A stretch of 64,000 bases of DNA from Oliverpabstia intestinalis (GCF_009696065.1 NZ_VUMS01000005.1:94109-158108), one strand, 5' to 3'. Counted from the first letter of the stretch, positions 26,170 to 35,997 are shown. Numbers and translations are program-made. The notes: a model not told the origin generated them from the letters alone.

Positions 26170-27096
26170 ATGCAAATGATTTTACAGGTGTTGTTACTGG
26201 TGTTGGGCTTTTTGATGCTGGTAAAAGGTGCTGACTGGTTTGTGGATGGAGCGTCGGGAATTGCAGAGCGATTCGGAATTCCCCAGCTGGTAGTCGGACT
26301 GACCATTGTGGCCATGGGAACAAGTATGCCGGAGGCCGCAGTGAGTATCAACTCGGCGTTAAAAGGGAACGCGGGAATTACGATCGGAAACATTGTGGGG
26401 AGCAATATTTTGAATATTCTGATCATTCTTGGTATTACTGCGGTGATCACAACGGTGGCGGTACAGAAATCTACGATATGGATCGAGATTCCTTATATGA
26501 TGATAATTACAGTTCTGTTACTGGTACTGGGAAAAAGCGGAAATCAGATTACACTCAGCGAAGGTGTTATCCTCTGGGTGGCATTCTTACTTTATCTGGG
26601 ATATCTGTTTTATTGTGCAAAAAAGAACAAAGAAGAAGTGGTCGAGGAGGAAGCAAAACCGATGTGGAAATTGCTCCTTGCAACGGTACTGGGACTACTG
26701 CTGGTGGTCTGGGGAAGTGATGTTACCGTGGATGCGGCAAAGGCAATTGCAAGGGTGCTGGGAATCAGTGAGCGTGTGATCGGTCTTACGGTGGTGGCAC
26801 TTGGAACATCCCTTCCGGAGCTGTTCACCTCGGTGTTTGCAGCACGGAAGGGAAAAGCAGATATTGCGATCGGAAATATCGTGGGAAGCAATATTTTCAA
26901 TATTTTGTTCGTGGTAGGTACGGCAGCACTGATTGTTCCGGTGGAGTTTCTCCCGGGATTTGGCATCGATACGGTGATAGCGCTGGGAGCCGGGCTTCTG
27001 TTATGGGTCTGTATCTGGAGAAAACGGGCACTGACCAGGCCGGCGGGTATTGTGATGCTGATAGCTTATCTGGCTTATTTTATGTATCTGATGTAG
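26170..27096 (+). CDS. Calcium/sodium antiporter (CaCA family, YrbG-like)
   Basis: A 308-residue inner-membrane cation exchanger with ten hydrophobic segments in two homologous halves. Each half carries the alpha-repeat: [17 protein letters not shown] with [11 protein letters not shown] in the first, and [17 protein letters not shown] with [11 protein letters not shown] in the second. Ion specificity (Ca, Na or Mn) cannot be read from sequence; the candidate metal riboswitch upstream hints at metal homeostasis. AGGAGG lies 7 nt before the ATG at 26170. Confidence 0.93.
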   Translation: MQMILQVLLLVLGFLMLVKGADWFVDGASGIAERFGIPQLVVGLTIVAMGTSMPEAAVSINSALKGNAGITIGNIVGSNILNILIILGITAVITTVAVQKSTIWIEIPYMMIITVLLLVLGKSGNQITLSEGVILWVAFLLYLGYLFYCAKKNKEEVVEEEAKPMWKLLLATVLGLLLVVWGSDVTVDAAKAIARVLGISERVIGLTVVALGTSLPELFTSVFAARKGKADIAIGNIVGSNIFNILFVVGTAALIVPVEFLPGFGIDTVIALGAGLLLWVCIWRKRALTRPAGIVMLIAYLAYFMYLM

Positions 27097-27143
27097 TTTT
27101 TTGAAAATTTCGGAATAAAAGAAAAAGTATACAAGATTCTACA

Positions 27144-27172
27144 TTGCACTTTCCGGAAGGTACTACTATACT
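27144..27172 (+). promoter_or_regulatory. Promoter of the ABC exporter gene
   Basis: TTGCAC (27144-27149), 17 bp, TATACT (27167-27172). Confidence 0.6.
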
Positions 27173-27221
27173 AAATGGCATGGAATGAAAAAGTATGGCA
27201 GAAACTTTGGGAGGAAAAAAT

Positions 27222-28952
27222 ATGGAGAACAAAAAGAAAAAATTGTCGGCGTATTACAAACCGTATAAGGGGCTGTTCCTGGCGGATATGGTGTTTGCAA
27301 TGATCGGAGCAGCCATTACCCTTGTGATTCCGTTGATGGTGCGGTATATTACGGGAACTGTTGTGCTGCTTCCTATTGAGGAAGCATCCTCGACCATCAT
27401 CCGGCTGGGGATTTTTATGGTGCTGCTGGTGATCGTAGAAGGATACTGTAACTATTTTATCGGGTATTATGGTCATGTGATGGGTGCGAAGATCGAACAC
27501 GATATGCGAAATGAAATCTTCGGACATTACCAGAAGCTGTCCTTTGCATTTTTCGATAATCAGAAAGTGGGACATCTGCTCTCAAGAATCACCAGTGACC
27601 TGTTTGATATCACAGAACTGTTACATCATGGACCGGAAGATGTGGTCATCTCCACGATCAAGCTGGTGGGAGCATTTATTATCCTGTTGATGATCAATGC
27701 AAAACTGGCGTTAGTTGCAATCGGTTTTGTAGTGATCATGCTGCTTTATGCGGTAGGGATGAATAACCGGATGCGTGGGGCATTCCGGGAAAACCGTGCC
27801 AGAATCGCAGATATTAACAGCCAGATTGAGGACAGTCTTTCCGGTATCCGTGTAGTTAAATCTTTCAGCAATGAAGAGACCGAGATGGATAAGTTCGAGG
27901 AAGGCAACAGCCGGTTTGTGGCATCGAAGAAAAGGACATACCGGTTTATGGGGTCTTACAATTCCGGGATGGGAGTATTTTCCACACTGATCACGGTTGG
28001 ATCCCTGCTGATGGGTGCATGGCTGATGATGAAAGGGGAACTTTCCACAGCGGATCTGGTGACCTTTCTTCTATATATTAATAACTTCACCGAACCGGTG
28101 AAAAAGCTGGTAAACTTCACGGAACAGTTCCAGAACGGTTATAGCGGTTACGAACGTTTCCTGGAGATTATGAGTATTGCACCGGATATCAAAGACAAAG
28201 AGGATGCACAGTCTCTGGATCGGGTGAAGGGAGAGATTCAGTTTGAGGATGTATCGTTCCATTACAGTGAAAATAAAGAAAATGTACTGTCTCATGTAAA
28301 TCTGGATGTGAAGCCGGGAGAATATGTAGCGTTAGTCGGAAGCAGCGGTGCAGGAAAAACAACTCTGTGTTCCCTGATTCCCCGATTCTATGATGTAACC
28401 GGAGGAGCTGTTTTGCTGGATGGCATCGATATTAGAGATGTGAAACTAAAAGATCTGCGGAGACAGATCGGTATCGTGCAGCAGGATGTCTATCTGTTTG
28501 CCGGAACGATCCTGGAAAATATCCGTTACGGAAAACCGGGAGCTACCGATGAAGAAGTGGTGAATGCAGCCATGGCGGCAAATGCCCATGAATTCATCAT
28601 GAGCCTGCCGGAGGGGTATCATACGGATATCGGACAGAGGGGTGTAAAGCTTTCCGGCGGTCAGAAGCAACGACTTTCCATCGCCCGGGTATTCTTAAAG
28701 AATCCACCTGTTCTGATTTTTGACGAAGCGACTTCAGCACTGGATAACGAGAGTGAAAAGATCGTGCAGCATTCTCTGGAAATGCTTGCCAAAGACAGAA
28801 CCACGTTTGTGATCGCCCATCGGTTATCGACGATTCGAAACGCACAGAGAATCCTGGTATTGACAGAAGACGGTATTGCAGAAGAGGGAACCCATAAAAG
28901 TCTGCTGGCTCAGGGTGGTATCTATGCTGGATTGTACAATATGCAATTTTGA
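27222..28952 (+). CDS. ABC transporter, fused membrane and ATPase domains
   Basis: A 576-residue half-transporter of the MsbA/LmrA exporter type. Six membrane helices occupy residues 1-310, followed by a nucleotide-binding domain with Walker A GSSGAGKTT, the signature LSGGQKQRLSIARV, Walker B PVLIFDEATSALD and H-loop IAHRLST. It would act as a homodimer or with an unseen partner; the substrate is unknown. The start ATG at 27222 follows GGGAGGAAAAAAT; the frame begins 27 bp earlier without support. Single-gene unit with its own promoter. Confidence 0.93.
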   Translation: MENKKKKLSAYYKPYKGLFLADMVFAMIGAAITLVIPLMVRYITGTVVLLPIEEASSTIIRLGIFMVLLVIVEGYCNYFIGYYGHVMGAKIEHDMRNEIFGHYQKLSFAFFDNQKVGHLLSRITSDLFDITELLHHGPEDVVISTIKLVGAFIILLMINAKLALVAIGFVVIMLLYAVGMNNRMRGAFRENRARIADINSQIEDSLSGIRVVKSFSNEETEMDKFEEGNSRFVASKKRTYRFMGSYNSGMGVFSTLITVGSLLMGAWLMMKGELSTADLVTFLLYINNFTEPVKKLVNFTEQFQNGYSGYERFLEIMSIAPDIKDKEDAQSLDRVKGEIQFEDVSFHYSENKENVLSHVNLDVKPGEYVALVGSSGAGKTTLCSLIPRFYDVTGGAVLLDGIDIRDVKLKDLRRQIGIVQQDVYLFAGTILENIRYGKPGATDEEVVNAAMAANAHEFIMSLPEGYHTDIGQRGVKLSGGQKQRLSIARVFLKNPPVLIFDEATSALDNESEKIVQHSLEMLAKDRTTFVIAHRLSTIRNAQRILVLTEDGIAEEGTHKSLLAQGGIYAGLYNMQF

Positions 28953-28970
28953 TGTATTATGATGTTTGTG

Positions 28971-29091
28971 TCAAAAGGTATTTTGCTCCTTTGATACAGG
29001 ATTGTTCCGTACTTCGGACTCTCACAATCCTCAAAAACATTCGCAATCCGCTCATTTTTCTTTGAAAAATGGCTACTTACTCATGTTTTTG
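28971..29091. other. Three-hairpin structured intergenic block
   Basis: TCAAAAGG/CCTTTGA, AGGATTGT/ACAATCCT and CAAAAACAT/ATGTTTTTG (with inner CATTTTTC/GAAAAATG) lie in a row after the ABC gene. None has a classical U-tract, so this is more than a terminator. It may be a dispersed repeat or RNA; only one copy is in the window. Confidence 0.5.
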
Positions 29092-29125
29092 TCAGATTTC
29101 TGAATCTGGGACTCTGGTATCATAT

Positions 29126-29203
29126 AATGACCGGTATGCGAAGATCTGCCGGTCATTTTCTGTTGCCAAGCATACGACAAAAAGGTCCGGTGGACCTTTT
29201 TTA
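29126..29203. terminator. Two terminator hairpins before hisC
   Basis: AATGACCGG...CCGGTCATTTT (about 29129-29158) and AAAAAGGTCC-GGT-GGACCTTTTTT (29179-29202), the latter bidirectional. They insulate hisC from the ABC gene. Confidence 0.75.
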
Positions 29204-29217
29204 GTGTATATCTTCCG

Positions 29218-29246
29218 TTGACTTAAGTGTCGAATATATTTATAAT
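29218..29246 (+). promoter_or_regulatory. hisC promoter
   Basis: TTGACT (29218-29223), 17 bp, TATAAT (29241-29246), a near-consensus promoter. Confidence 0.75.
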
Positions 29247-29326
29247 ACACAGTAGTGCGTAAAAATGTGCAGAAGACGCGAAGCAGGCAGTCTGACACAG
29301 ATGCAGGAAAGAATGAGGAGATACCG

Positions 29327-30382
29327 ATGAAAACATGGGAAGAGAATGTCCGGAAAGTAGTTCCCTACGTACCGGGCGAACAGCCAAAAGTACAAAATCT
29401 GATCAAACTGAACACCAATGAGAACCCATATCCGCCGTCACCGAAAGTGGCAGAGGCACTGAAAGCGATCGATGTGGACTGTATGCGTCTGTATCCGGAT
29501 CCGGCAGCTTCCGTACTGGTGAAAGGCATCGCTGATTTTTATCAGCTACAGGAAGACCAGGTGTTTGTGGGCGTAGGTTCTGACGATGTTCTGGCGATGA
29601 TTTTTATGACATTTTTTAATTCCAAAAAGCCGATTTTGTTCCCGGATATCACCTATTCTTTTTACGATGTGTGGGCAGATATGCTGCGGATCCCGTATGA
29701 GACGGTTCCGCTGACCGATGATTTTACGATCCGGAAAGAAGACTATTTCCGGGAAAACGGAGGAATTATTTTCCCTAACCCAAACGCACCGACCGGTGTG
29801 GAGCTTGGCATGCAGGACGTGGAAGCAATCATCAAAGCCAATCCGGATGTGATCGTAGTTGTGGATGAAGCTTATGTGGACTTTGGTGCGGCATCTGCGC
29901 TGCCATTGATCGAAAAGTACGATAACCTTCTGGTGGTTCAGACCTTTTCCAAATCCAGAGGAATGGCAGGTATGCGTATCGGCTATGCCATGGGTAATCC
30001 GGTACTGATCAAATATCTGAACGATGTGAAATATTCTTTCAATTCCTATACCATGGATCAGACCACTCTGGCGCTCGGGGCAGCTGCGATCGCTGACAGG
30101 GCATATTTTGAGGAAACAGTGCATAAAGTGGTGGAGACCAGAGAGTGGACCAAGAAGGAACTGACAAAACTCGGGTTTGTTTTCGGAGATTCCAAGGCGA
30201 ACTTTATCTTTGCCTCTCACCCGGAGATTCCTGCAGCAGATCTGTTTGCAGCGCTTCGGGAAGCCAATATCATCGTTCGTTACTTTAACAAACCGAGAAT
30301 TGCCAATTATCTGCGTATTACCATTGGAACACAGGAAGATATGGAAAAATTGATTGAATTCTTAAAAAAATATAAAAAATAG
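29327..30382 (+). CDS. hisC: Histidinol-phosphate aminotransferase
   Basis: A 351-residue class I/II PLP aminotransferase. LNTNENPYPPSPKV near the N terminus, FPNPNAPTG, VDEAYVDFG and the PLP lysine in FSKSRGMAGMRIGYA are typical of HisC. It converts imidazole-acetol phosphate to histidinol phosphate and often also handles aromatic amino acids. It stands apart from other his genes here. The start at 29327 follows GAGGAG. The next gene begins 9 bp downstream, so they are co-transcribed. Confidence 0.9.
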   Translation: MKTWEENVRKVVPYVPGEQPKVQNLIKLNTNENPYPPSPKVAEALKAIDVDCMRLYPDPAASVLVKGIADFYQLQEDQVFVGVGSDDVLAMIFMTFFNSKKPILFPDITYSFYDVWADMLRIPYETVPLTDDFTIRKEDYFRENGGIIFPNPNAPTGVELGMQDVEAIIKANPDVIVVVDEAYVDFGAASALPLIEKYDNLLVVQTFSKSRGMAGMRIGYAMGNPVLIKYLNDVKYSFNSYTMDQTTLALGAAAIADRAYFEETVHKVVETREWTKKELTKLGFVFGDSKANFIFASHPEIPAADLFAALREANIIVRYFNKPRIANYLRITIGTQEDMEKLIEFLKKYKK

Positions 30383-30391
30383 GAGAAATAT

Positions 30392-30892
30392 ATGGAATCA
30401 CTTGTCACATGGTTTGCCGCAACTTTAGGACCTTATATATCGGAGAAAGCAGTCGTTTTTCTGATTTCGATGATGCCGCTTCTGGAACTTCGAGGAGGAC
30501 TGCTTGCCAGTTCGCTTCTGAAAGTATCCGCTGTTCAGGCAATCCCGATCTGTATTATCGGAAATATTTTACCCATTCCGTTTATCCTGCTGTTTATCAA
30601 GAAGATCTTCCAGTGGATGAAAAAAATAAAATGCTTCCGGGGACTGATTGAAAAACTGGAAAACCGGGCGATGGGAAGAAGTGAAAAGATCCAGCAATAT
30701 GAATTCTGGGGGCTGGTGTTATTTGTGGGAATCCCCCTTCCGGGAACCGGTGCATGGACGGGTGCTCTGATTGCGTCCCTGCTTGGCATCGATATTAAAA
30801 AATCCTCACTGGCCATTTTCTGCGGAATTGCCATGGCGACGGTGATCATGTACATTGTATCTTATGTACTGGTGGGAAATATCGTGAGTTAG
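30392..30892 (+). CDS. Putative small multidrug export protein
   Basis: A 166-residue membrane protein of the Sm_multidrug_ex family (COG2426). Conserved stretches are MMPLLELRGGLL, IGNILPIPFILLFI and GIPLPGTGAWTGALIASLLG. Four to five hydrophobic segments are visible. Export activity is only assumed from the family name. The gene ends NIVS with a TAG; the MITE immediately downstream has changed the stop codon from TAA, as reconstructed from its target duplication. Confidence 0.85.
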   Translation: MESLVTWFAATLGPYISEKAVVFLISMMPLLELRGGLLASSLLKVSAVQAIPICIIGNILPIPFILLFIKKIFQWMKKIKCFRGLIEKLENRAMGRSEKIQQYEFWGLVLFVGIPLPGTGAWTGALIASLLGIDIKKSSLAIFCGIAMATVIMYIVSYVLVGNIVS

Positions 30893-31132
30893 TAACTATT
30901 CAGTAGCCACTGTACCGCGAGGCGTTTTGGCATGAATATGCCAAAATCCCGAGACATACAAGCCAAAATGCCATCATCGAAGGTGATTTACGCGAGCAAC
31001 GAGTCAAAGTCCGTGCTTGCACGGAACCTTGAGGAGTGCCGCGATAACGATAAAAACTCGCAAAGCGTGTTTTTATCGTTTAAATGCATTTTGGCTCGTA
31101 ACTGTGAAGGTACTGAACAGTTACGTGAGTTA
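30884..31132. mobile_element. MITE copy 3, with a 92-bp internal insertion
   Basis: Element 30892-31124, flanked by GTGAGTTA (30884-30891 and 31125-31132). Ends and stems match the other copies, but about 92 bp (30990-31081) is inserted in the loop of the second stem. The insert itself holds CCGTGC-TT-GCACGG and a perfect AACGATAAAAAC/GTTTTTATCGTT stem. The gap from 31133 to 31357 shows no gene. Confidence 0.9.
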
Positions 31133-31357
31133 AATAAAAAAATGGATAACAGGCTGTCACGGATGGATGTCCGGAGACAGCTTTTTCAATTTCTGCGGAT
31201 ATCGAATAATATGATGTGCTTATATGAGCTTTTGAGGACTGCTGTGATGAGCAAGATTGCTTCACCGGACCAATGTGGTTTACGTGAATAACGGAGTCAT
31301 ATAACGCCTCCTGTGTCCATATAGTAAAGAGAGAATGCCGGGGAATGGACGAAAAAC

Positions 31358-32140
31358 ATGAAAAAGGGAATGTGGGGTGTGGGAGCCCTGGCACTTGTGC
31401 TGATCACCGGGTTGTCTGTTTTTTACCGGGCACAAGTGGGGAAAAAGGTTGTCACGGCAAGTACCAGTGTGAACGGGCAGGAGCTGCCGATCTGTTCTGT
31501 GCAAACCGGGAAAAAGCAGATAGCTTATACCTTTGAACTGAGTGGAACGCAAATCGGGAAGGGGCAGGCAGAACAGATGTTACAGATTCTGCAGCAGCAG
31601 GAAATTCCTGCCACATTTTTTGCCACTCCGTCCTGGATCGAGAACCACAGGAGTCTGGCAATACAGATCTGTCAGCAGGGACATGAGATACAGGGATTGG
31701 GTGAACAGGCGGTATGCGTGGAACAGATGACGGCGAAAGCGTGCAGGAAGGAACTTCGGAAGATCAGGGAGACGATTGGAACAGTTACAGAGGAGCCATG
31801 TGTATTTTTCCGTATTCCCGGCGGGGAATATAATAATGAAGTACTCCGGACGATATATGCCTGCGGAAGCTATCCGGTGGCATGGAGTGTCGACAGCATG
31901 GACTGGAAAGAGTATGAAGCCAGTGAACTTGTCAGGCAGCTGCTGCAGTCCTGTACGATCCGGGATGGTGAGATTCTCCGCTTCCATGGGGAAGGAGAAA
32001 ATACCGGAGAAATGGTGAAATTGCTGCATCCCCGGCTGAAAGAGGAGGGATATGAGGCGGTAACGGTGTCACAGATGGTTTACAAAGATCGCTATCGGAT
32101 GACAACGGATGGCAGACAGATTCCGGAAAAGTCAAAATAA
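31358..32140 (+). CDS. Polysaccharide deacetylase-like protein, catalytic motifs degenerate
   Basis: A 260-residue protein with an N-terminal membrane anchor or signal (GVGALALVLITGLSVFY, residues 7-23) and a NodB-type domain outside the cell. The RxPxG motif (FRIPGGEYN), the SVDSMDW block and the final ILRFH are kept. The first motif TFDDGP reads TFELSG, and the metal-binding HSxxH reads GHEIQGLGE, so two of three metal ligands are absent. It is probably not a normal metal-dependent deacetylase; it may bind glycans or be inactive. No good ribosome binding site is seen before the ATG. Confidence 0.78.
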   Translation: MKKGMWGVGALALVLITGLSVFYRAQVGKKVVTASTSVNGQELPICSVQTGKKQIAYTFELSGTQIGKGQAEQMLQILQQQEIPATFFATPSWIENHRSLAIQICQQGHEIQGLGEQAVCVEQMTAKACRKELRKIRETIGTVTEEPCVFFRIPGGEYNNEVLRTIYACGSYPVAWSVDSMDWKEYEASELVRQLLQSCTIRDGEILRFHGEGENTGEMVKLLHPRLKEEGYEAVTVSQMVYKDRYRMTTDGRQIPEKSK

Positions 32141-32279
32141 AGTAACTTTCAGTTAAAATAGGGCAATTTTTTTCATGGAATATCCTGTATACTAAAGAAA
32201 AAGAGAGGTAACGAAACAGCAACAAAGATGCGGGAACGTTATCGGGATAGAACTAAAGATTTATGGAGGTAAGAAAACT

Positions 32280-34286
32280 ATGATTCGCAGATACGTGTAT
32301 GGAAACGTGATTGAAACAGAAGCCGTGTTAAACAAACCGGAACAGGAAAACGGTGCACTGCCTTATTTTACTGTGGATGAGCAGGCGATGACTCTGTCTT
32401 ATACCATGGAAGACAAAGATCAGATTTATGGACTGGGAGAAAATGTTCGTGGAATCAACAAAAGGGGCTGGTACTATGAGAGCAAATGCAGTGATGAACC
32501 GGATCACAAAGAAGACCGTCATTCCCTCTATGGTGCACACAACTTCCTGGTAGTAGACGGCAAAGAAACCTTTGGTATTTTTGTGGATTATCCTGGAATT
32601 ATCCGTTTCGATGTGGGATATACCCGTTCAGAAGAGCTGGTGATCACAGCATCTGACTGGAATCTGGATGTGTATATTATTACCGGTGAGGATATCAAAG
32701 ATATCGTAAGACAGTTCCGTCATCTGGTTGGCCGCAGCTACATTGCTCCAAAATGGGCATTTGGTTATGGTCAGAGTCGCTGGAGTTATATGAGTGCAGA
32801 CGAAGTTCGTGAGGTCGTGAAAAAACACAGAGAACTGAACATTCCGCTGGACAGTGTGTATCTGGATATCGACTATATGGAAAGATACAAAGACTTTACC
32901 CTGAATAACGAGGCCTTCCCGGATTTTGCGGCATTTAACGAAGAAATGAAAAAAGAACATATCCATCTTGTTCCGATCATCGATGCCGGTGTAAAACAGG
33001 AAAAAGGATATGATGTGTATGAAGAAGGTCTGGAAAAAGGATACTTCTGTAAGAAAGAAGACGGTTCTCCGTTTGTTGCAGCTGTATGGCCGGGAAAAGC
33101 ACTGTTCCCGGATATGCTGAATAAAGAAGCGAGAGAATGGTTTGGAAATAAATATCAGTTTCTGCTGGATCAGGGCGTAGAGGGATTCTGGAATGATATG
33201 AATGAGCCGGCAATCTTCTATACCGAAGACCGTCTGAAAGACGTTCTGGAAGAACTGGATCGATTCAAAGGGCAGAATCTGGATATGGACAAATACTACG
33301 AGTTCAACGGCCTGGTACACAGCCTGTCTAATAATACCGAAGATTACAAAGTATTTTATCATAATATGAACGGGGAAAAGATCCGCCATGACAGAGTACA
33401 TAACCTGTTTGGATATAATATGACCCGTGCGGCAGGAGAAGCCTTTGAACGTCTGGAGCCAGACAAACGTATCCTGATGTTCTCCCGTTCTTCCTATATC
33501 GGAATGCACCGTTACGGAGGAATCTGGCAGGGAGATAACAAGTCCTGGTGGTCACACATTCTGCTGAATCTGAAAATGATGCCGTCCCTGAATATGTGCG
33601 GTTTCCTGTATACAGGAGCTGACCTTGGTGGATTCGGTGTAGATACTACAGAAGATCTGGTACTGAGATGGCTGGAACTGGGAATCTTCACTCCACTGAT
33701 GAGAAACCATTCCGCTATGGGAACCCGTGTACAGGAAGCATATCGTTTTGAAAAAATCGATGGATTCCGTCATATCATCGGCATGCGTTATAAATTACTG
33801 CCATATCTGTACAGCGAATACATGAAAGCCGTTTTGAGAGACGGGATGATGTTCCGTCCGCTGGCTTTCGATTATCCGGAAGACAGACGTGCGGTCAAAG
33901 TAGAAGATCAGCTTTTACTGGGTGACGGTATGATGATCGCACCGGTATATGAGCAGAACGCCGAAGGTCGTTACGTCTATCTGCCGGAGCGTATGAAACT
34001 GGTTCGATTTAAAGAAGATGGAACAAAAGAAGAAGAGATCCTGGAGAAGGGGGATCATTATGTGGAAGTAGCCCTGACTGATGTGATCTTCTTCATCCGT
34101 CCGGATCACCTGATTCCGATGGCAACAGGTGGACAGTGTGTGGACGAAGTAGACTTTGATCATCCGGAGTGCATCGGTTTTGTAGACAATGTTGCTGAGT
34201 ACGAGTACTACAACGATAACGGATATGAGAAAGATTACGAGAATCCGGCGCACATCACCGTTCTTCGTATGGAAGCAGAAAAATAA
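32280..34286 (+). CDS. Glycoside hydrolase family 31 alpha-glucosidase
   Basis: A 668-residue cytoplasmic enzyme (no signal peptide). The GH31 nucleophile lies in GFWNDMNEPAIF (Asp about residue 305), preceded by FGYGQSRWSYMSADEV and followed by RMHRYGG-type blocks (GMHRYGGIWQGDNKSWW). It should cleave alpha-linked glucose or related sugars from oligosaccharides. Length is typical for bacterial GH31. GGAGGT lies 12 nt before the ATG. Monocistronic, ending at a strong shared terminator. Confidence 0.93.
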   Translation: MIRRYVYGNVIETEAVLNKPEQENGALPYFTVDEQAMTLSYTMEDKDQIYGLGENVRGINKRGWYYESKCSDEPDHKEDRHSLYGAHNFLVVDGKETFGIFVDYPGIIRFDVGYTRSEELVITASDWNLDVYIITGEDIKDIVRQFRHLVGRSYIAPKWAFGYGQSRWSYMSADEVREVVKKHRELNIPLDSVYLDIDYMERYKDFTLNNEAFPDFAAFNEEMKKEHIHLVPIIDAGVKQEKGYDVYEEGLEKGYFCKKEDGSPFVAAVWPGKALFPDMLNKEAREWFGNKYQFLLDQGVEGFWNDMNEPAIFYTEDRLKDVLEELDRFKGQNLDMDKYYEFNGLVHSLSNNTEDYKVFYHNMNGEKIRHDRVHNLFGYNMTRAAGEAFERLEPDKRILMFSRSSYIGMHRYGGIWQGDNKSWWSHILLNLKMMPSLNMCGFLYTGADLGGFGVDTTEDLVLRWLELGIFTPLMRNHSAMGTRVQEAYRFEKIDGFRHIIGMRYKLLPYLYSEYMKAVLRDGMMFRPLAFDYPEDRRAVKVEDQLLLGDGMMIAPVYEQNAEGRYVYLPERMKLVRFKEDGTKEEEILEKGDHYVEVALTDVIFFIRPDHLIPMATGGQCVDEVDFDHPECIGFVDNVAEYEYYNDNGYEKDYENPAHITVLRMEAEK

Positions 34287-34313
34287 AACAGACATTACTG
34301 TGAAAGAAAAATA

Positions 34314-34356
34314 TGCCCCGGAGGATTCTGATATGGTCCTCCGGGGCACATTTTTT
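34314..34356. terminator. Bidirectional terminator between GH31 and purine permease
   Basis: TGCCCCGGAGGA and TCCTCCGGGGCA form a perfect 12-bp stem, with A/T tracts on both sides. Confidence 0.88.
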
Positions 34357-34379
34357 ATGTTGTTTATAACATTTCCGAA

Positions 34380-35741
34380 TTAAATAATAATTGTAATTAC
34401 ACGGATAATAAACAGTGCACATACGATATACATAACCGGATGAATCTTTTTCAGCTGACCGGTGCATACTTTAATGATGAACCATGCCAGAACACCGAAC
34501 ATGATACCGTTTGCGATAGAATACGTAAGAGGCATCATCAGGAATGCCAGATATCCGCCGACAGCATCTGCCAGATCACCGTCGAATTCCATTTTCTTGA
34601 TGGAAGAAGCCATAAAGAAACCAACGATTACCAGAGCCGGAGCTGTGGCAAAGCTTGGAATAGCCAGGAAGATCGGTGACAGGAACAGTGCAACCAAAAA
34701 CAGGATACCGGTTGTCATAGCAGTCAGACCGGTTTTTCCGCCTTCCGCAACACCGGAACTGGACTCTACGAAACTGGTAACGGTGGAAGTACCAAGCATA
34801 GAACCTGCTACCGTACCGATAGCATCCGCCATCAGGACACGGCCTACGCGAGGAAGATTACCGTCCTCATCCAGCAGATCTGCTTTTTCGGCAACACCGA
34901 TAACAGTACCGATGGTATCGAACATATCTACAAACAGGAATGAGAATACGATAACAACGAACTCAGATACATGAGAACCGATCCATGCAAAATCAAATTT
35001 GCAGAAAGTTGATGAGATGGACGGCGGGATGAAGGAAGAAGCACTCAGAGACGGAATCAGAGAGGCTGCCCCAGCATCCGGATCTACTACATACCAGCCT
35101 GTCAGCTGAGCAATGATTCCCAGAACCCAGGTGATCAGGATACCCCAGAGAATAGATCCTTTTACATTATAGTGATTCATCACAGCAATCACCAGGATAC
35201 CGATCAGGCACAGAGCAACTTCCGGTCTTCCGAAGTTACCGAGTGCAACCAGTGTGGAGTCATCAGATACGACAACACCGGCACCCTTAAGACCAACAAA
35301 TGCGATAAACAGACCGATACCGGATGTAATACCGTATTTCAGGTTCTCAGGGATTGCGTTGACGATCGTTTCACGCAATTTGAAAAATGAAAGAATAATG
35401 AAAATGATACCCTCTACCAGTACAGCAGCCAGTGCGATCTTCCAGGGATCATCGATTCCCTGCAGCTGTCCAAGACATACTGTATAAGCAAAATAAGCAT
35501 TCAGCCCCATACCTGCAGACAGTGCGATCGGATAATTTGCCCAGAACGCCATAATAAAGGTTGCCAGTGCAGAGGCCAGTGCGGTAGCTGTGAAGACGGC
35601 TCCGCTGTCCATTCCTGAAGCATTTAACATGTTAGGGTTAACTGCGAGTATATACGCCATGGTAAGAAATGTGGTAATACCGGCCATCACTTCTGTTTTT
35701 ACCGTGGTGTTATGCTCTTTCAGTTTAAAGAGTTTTTCCAT
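34380..35741 (-). CDS. NCS2 family purine permease (AzgA/PbuG-like)
   Basis: A 453-residue inner-membrane proton-coupled permease for hypoxanthine, guanine or adenine. The AzgA-type signatures are present: TFLTMAYILAVNPNML, the substrate-site LSAGMGLNAYFAYTV and FLFVDMFDTIGT with ESSSGVAEGGKTGL. About twelve membrane helices. The start at 35741 follows GAGGAGGGAAA. The 256-bp upstream region shows no purine riboswitch, although relatives are often so controlled. Confidence 0.92.
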   Translation of the reverse strand: MEKLFKLKEHNTTVKTEVMAGITTFLTMAYILAVNPNMLNASGMDSGAVFTATALASALATFIMAFWANYPIALSAGMGLNAYFAYTVCLGQLQGIDDPWKIALAAVLVEGIIFIILSFFKLRETIVNAIPENLKYGITSGIGLFIAFVGLKGAGVVVSDDSTLVALGNFGRPEVALCLIGILVIAVMNHYNVKGSILWGILITWVLGIIAQLTGWYVVDPDAGAASLIPSLSASSFIPPSISSTFCKFDFAWIGSHVSEFVVIVFSFLFVDMFDTIGTVIGVAEKADLLDEDGNLPRVGRVLMADAIGTVAGSMLGTSTVTSFVESSSGVAEGGKTGLTAMTTGILFLVALFLSPIFLAIPSFATAPALVIVGFFMASSIKKMEFDGDLADAVGGYLAFLMMPLTYSIANGIMFGVLAWFIIKVCTGQLKKIHPVMYIVCALFIIRVITIII

Positions 35742-35997
35742 GGTTTGTTTCCCTCCTCTGATTAAATGGTAAAATTATAAAAACTCTATTAAGATTGTAA
35801 TGGATTGCCTCCCGGTTTGTCAACGCGGACTTCCAAAAAAGGTGGGAATACGCTATAATGAGCATAATTCGAATATGAATGAGGCAACTGTAAATAAAAC
35901 AGATATAACGGTTCGCTATCTTCGCAGTTACGAACCAATAGCTACGGAACCGTTGCAAACAGACAATCTAAGTGGCAACAGAAAGTGAGGAAATTCT

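Noticed and set aside
26037..26450. Minus-strand ORF over the riboswitch and antiporter start
   Set aside because: It is antisense to the candidate riboswitch terminator and the clear CaCA gene, with no recognisable protein features.
30932..31291. ORF of 119 codons overlapping MITE copy 3
   Set aside because: Same MITE-derived frame as at 14122, with no family resemblance outside the repeat.
35742..35997. Purine riboswitch upstream of the NCS2 permease
   Set aside because: I looked for the conserved purine aptamer loops on the minus strand and did not find them.
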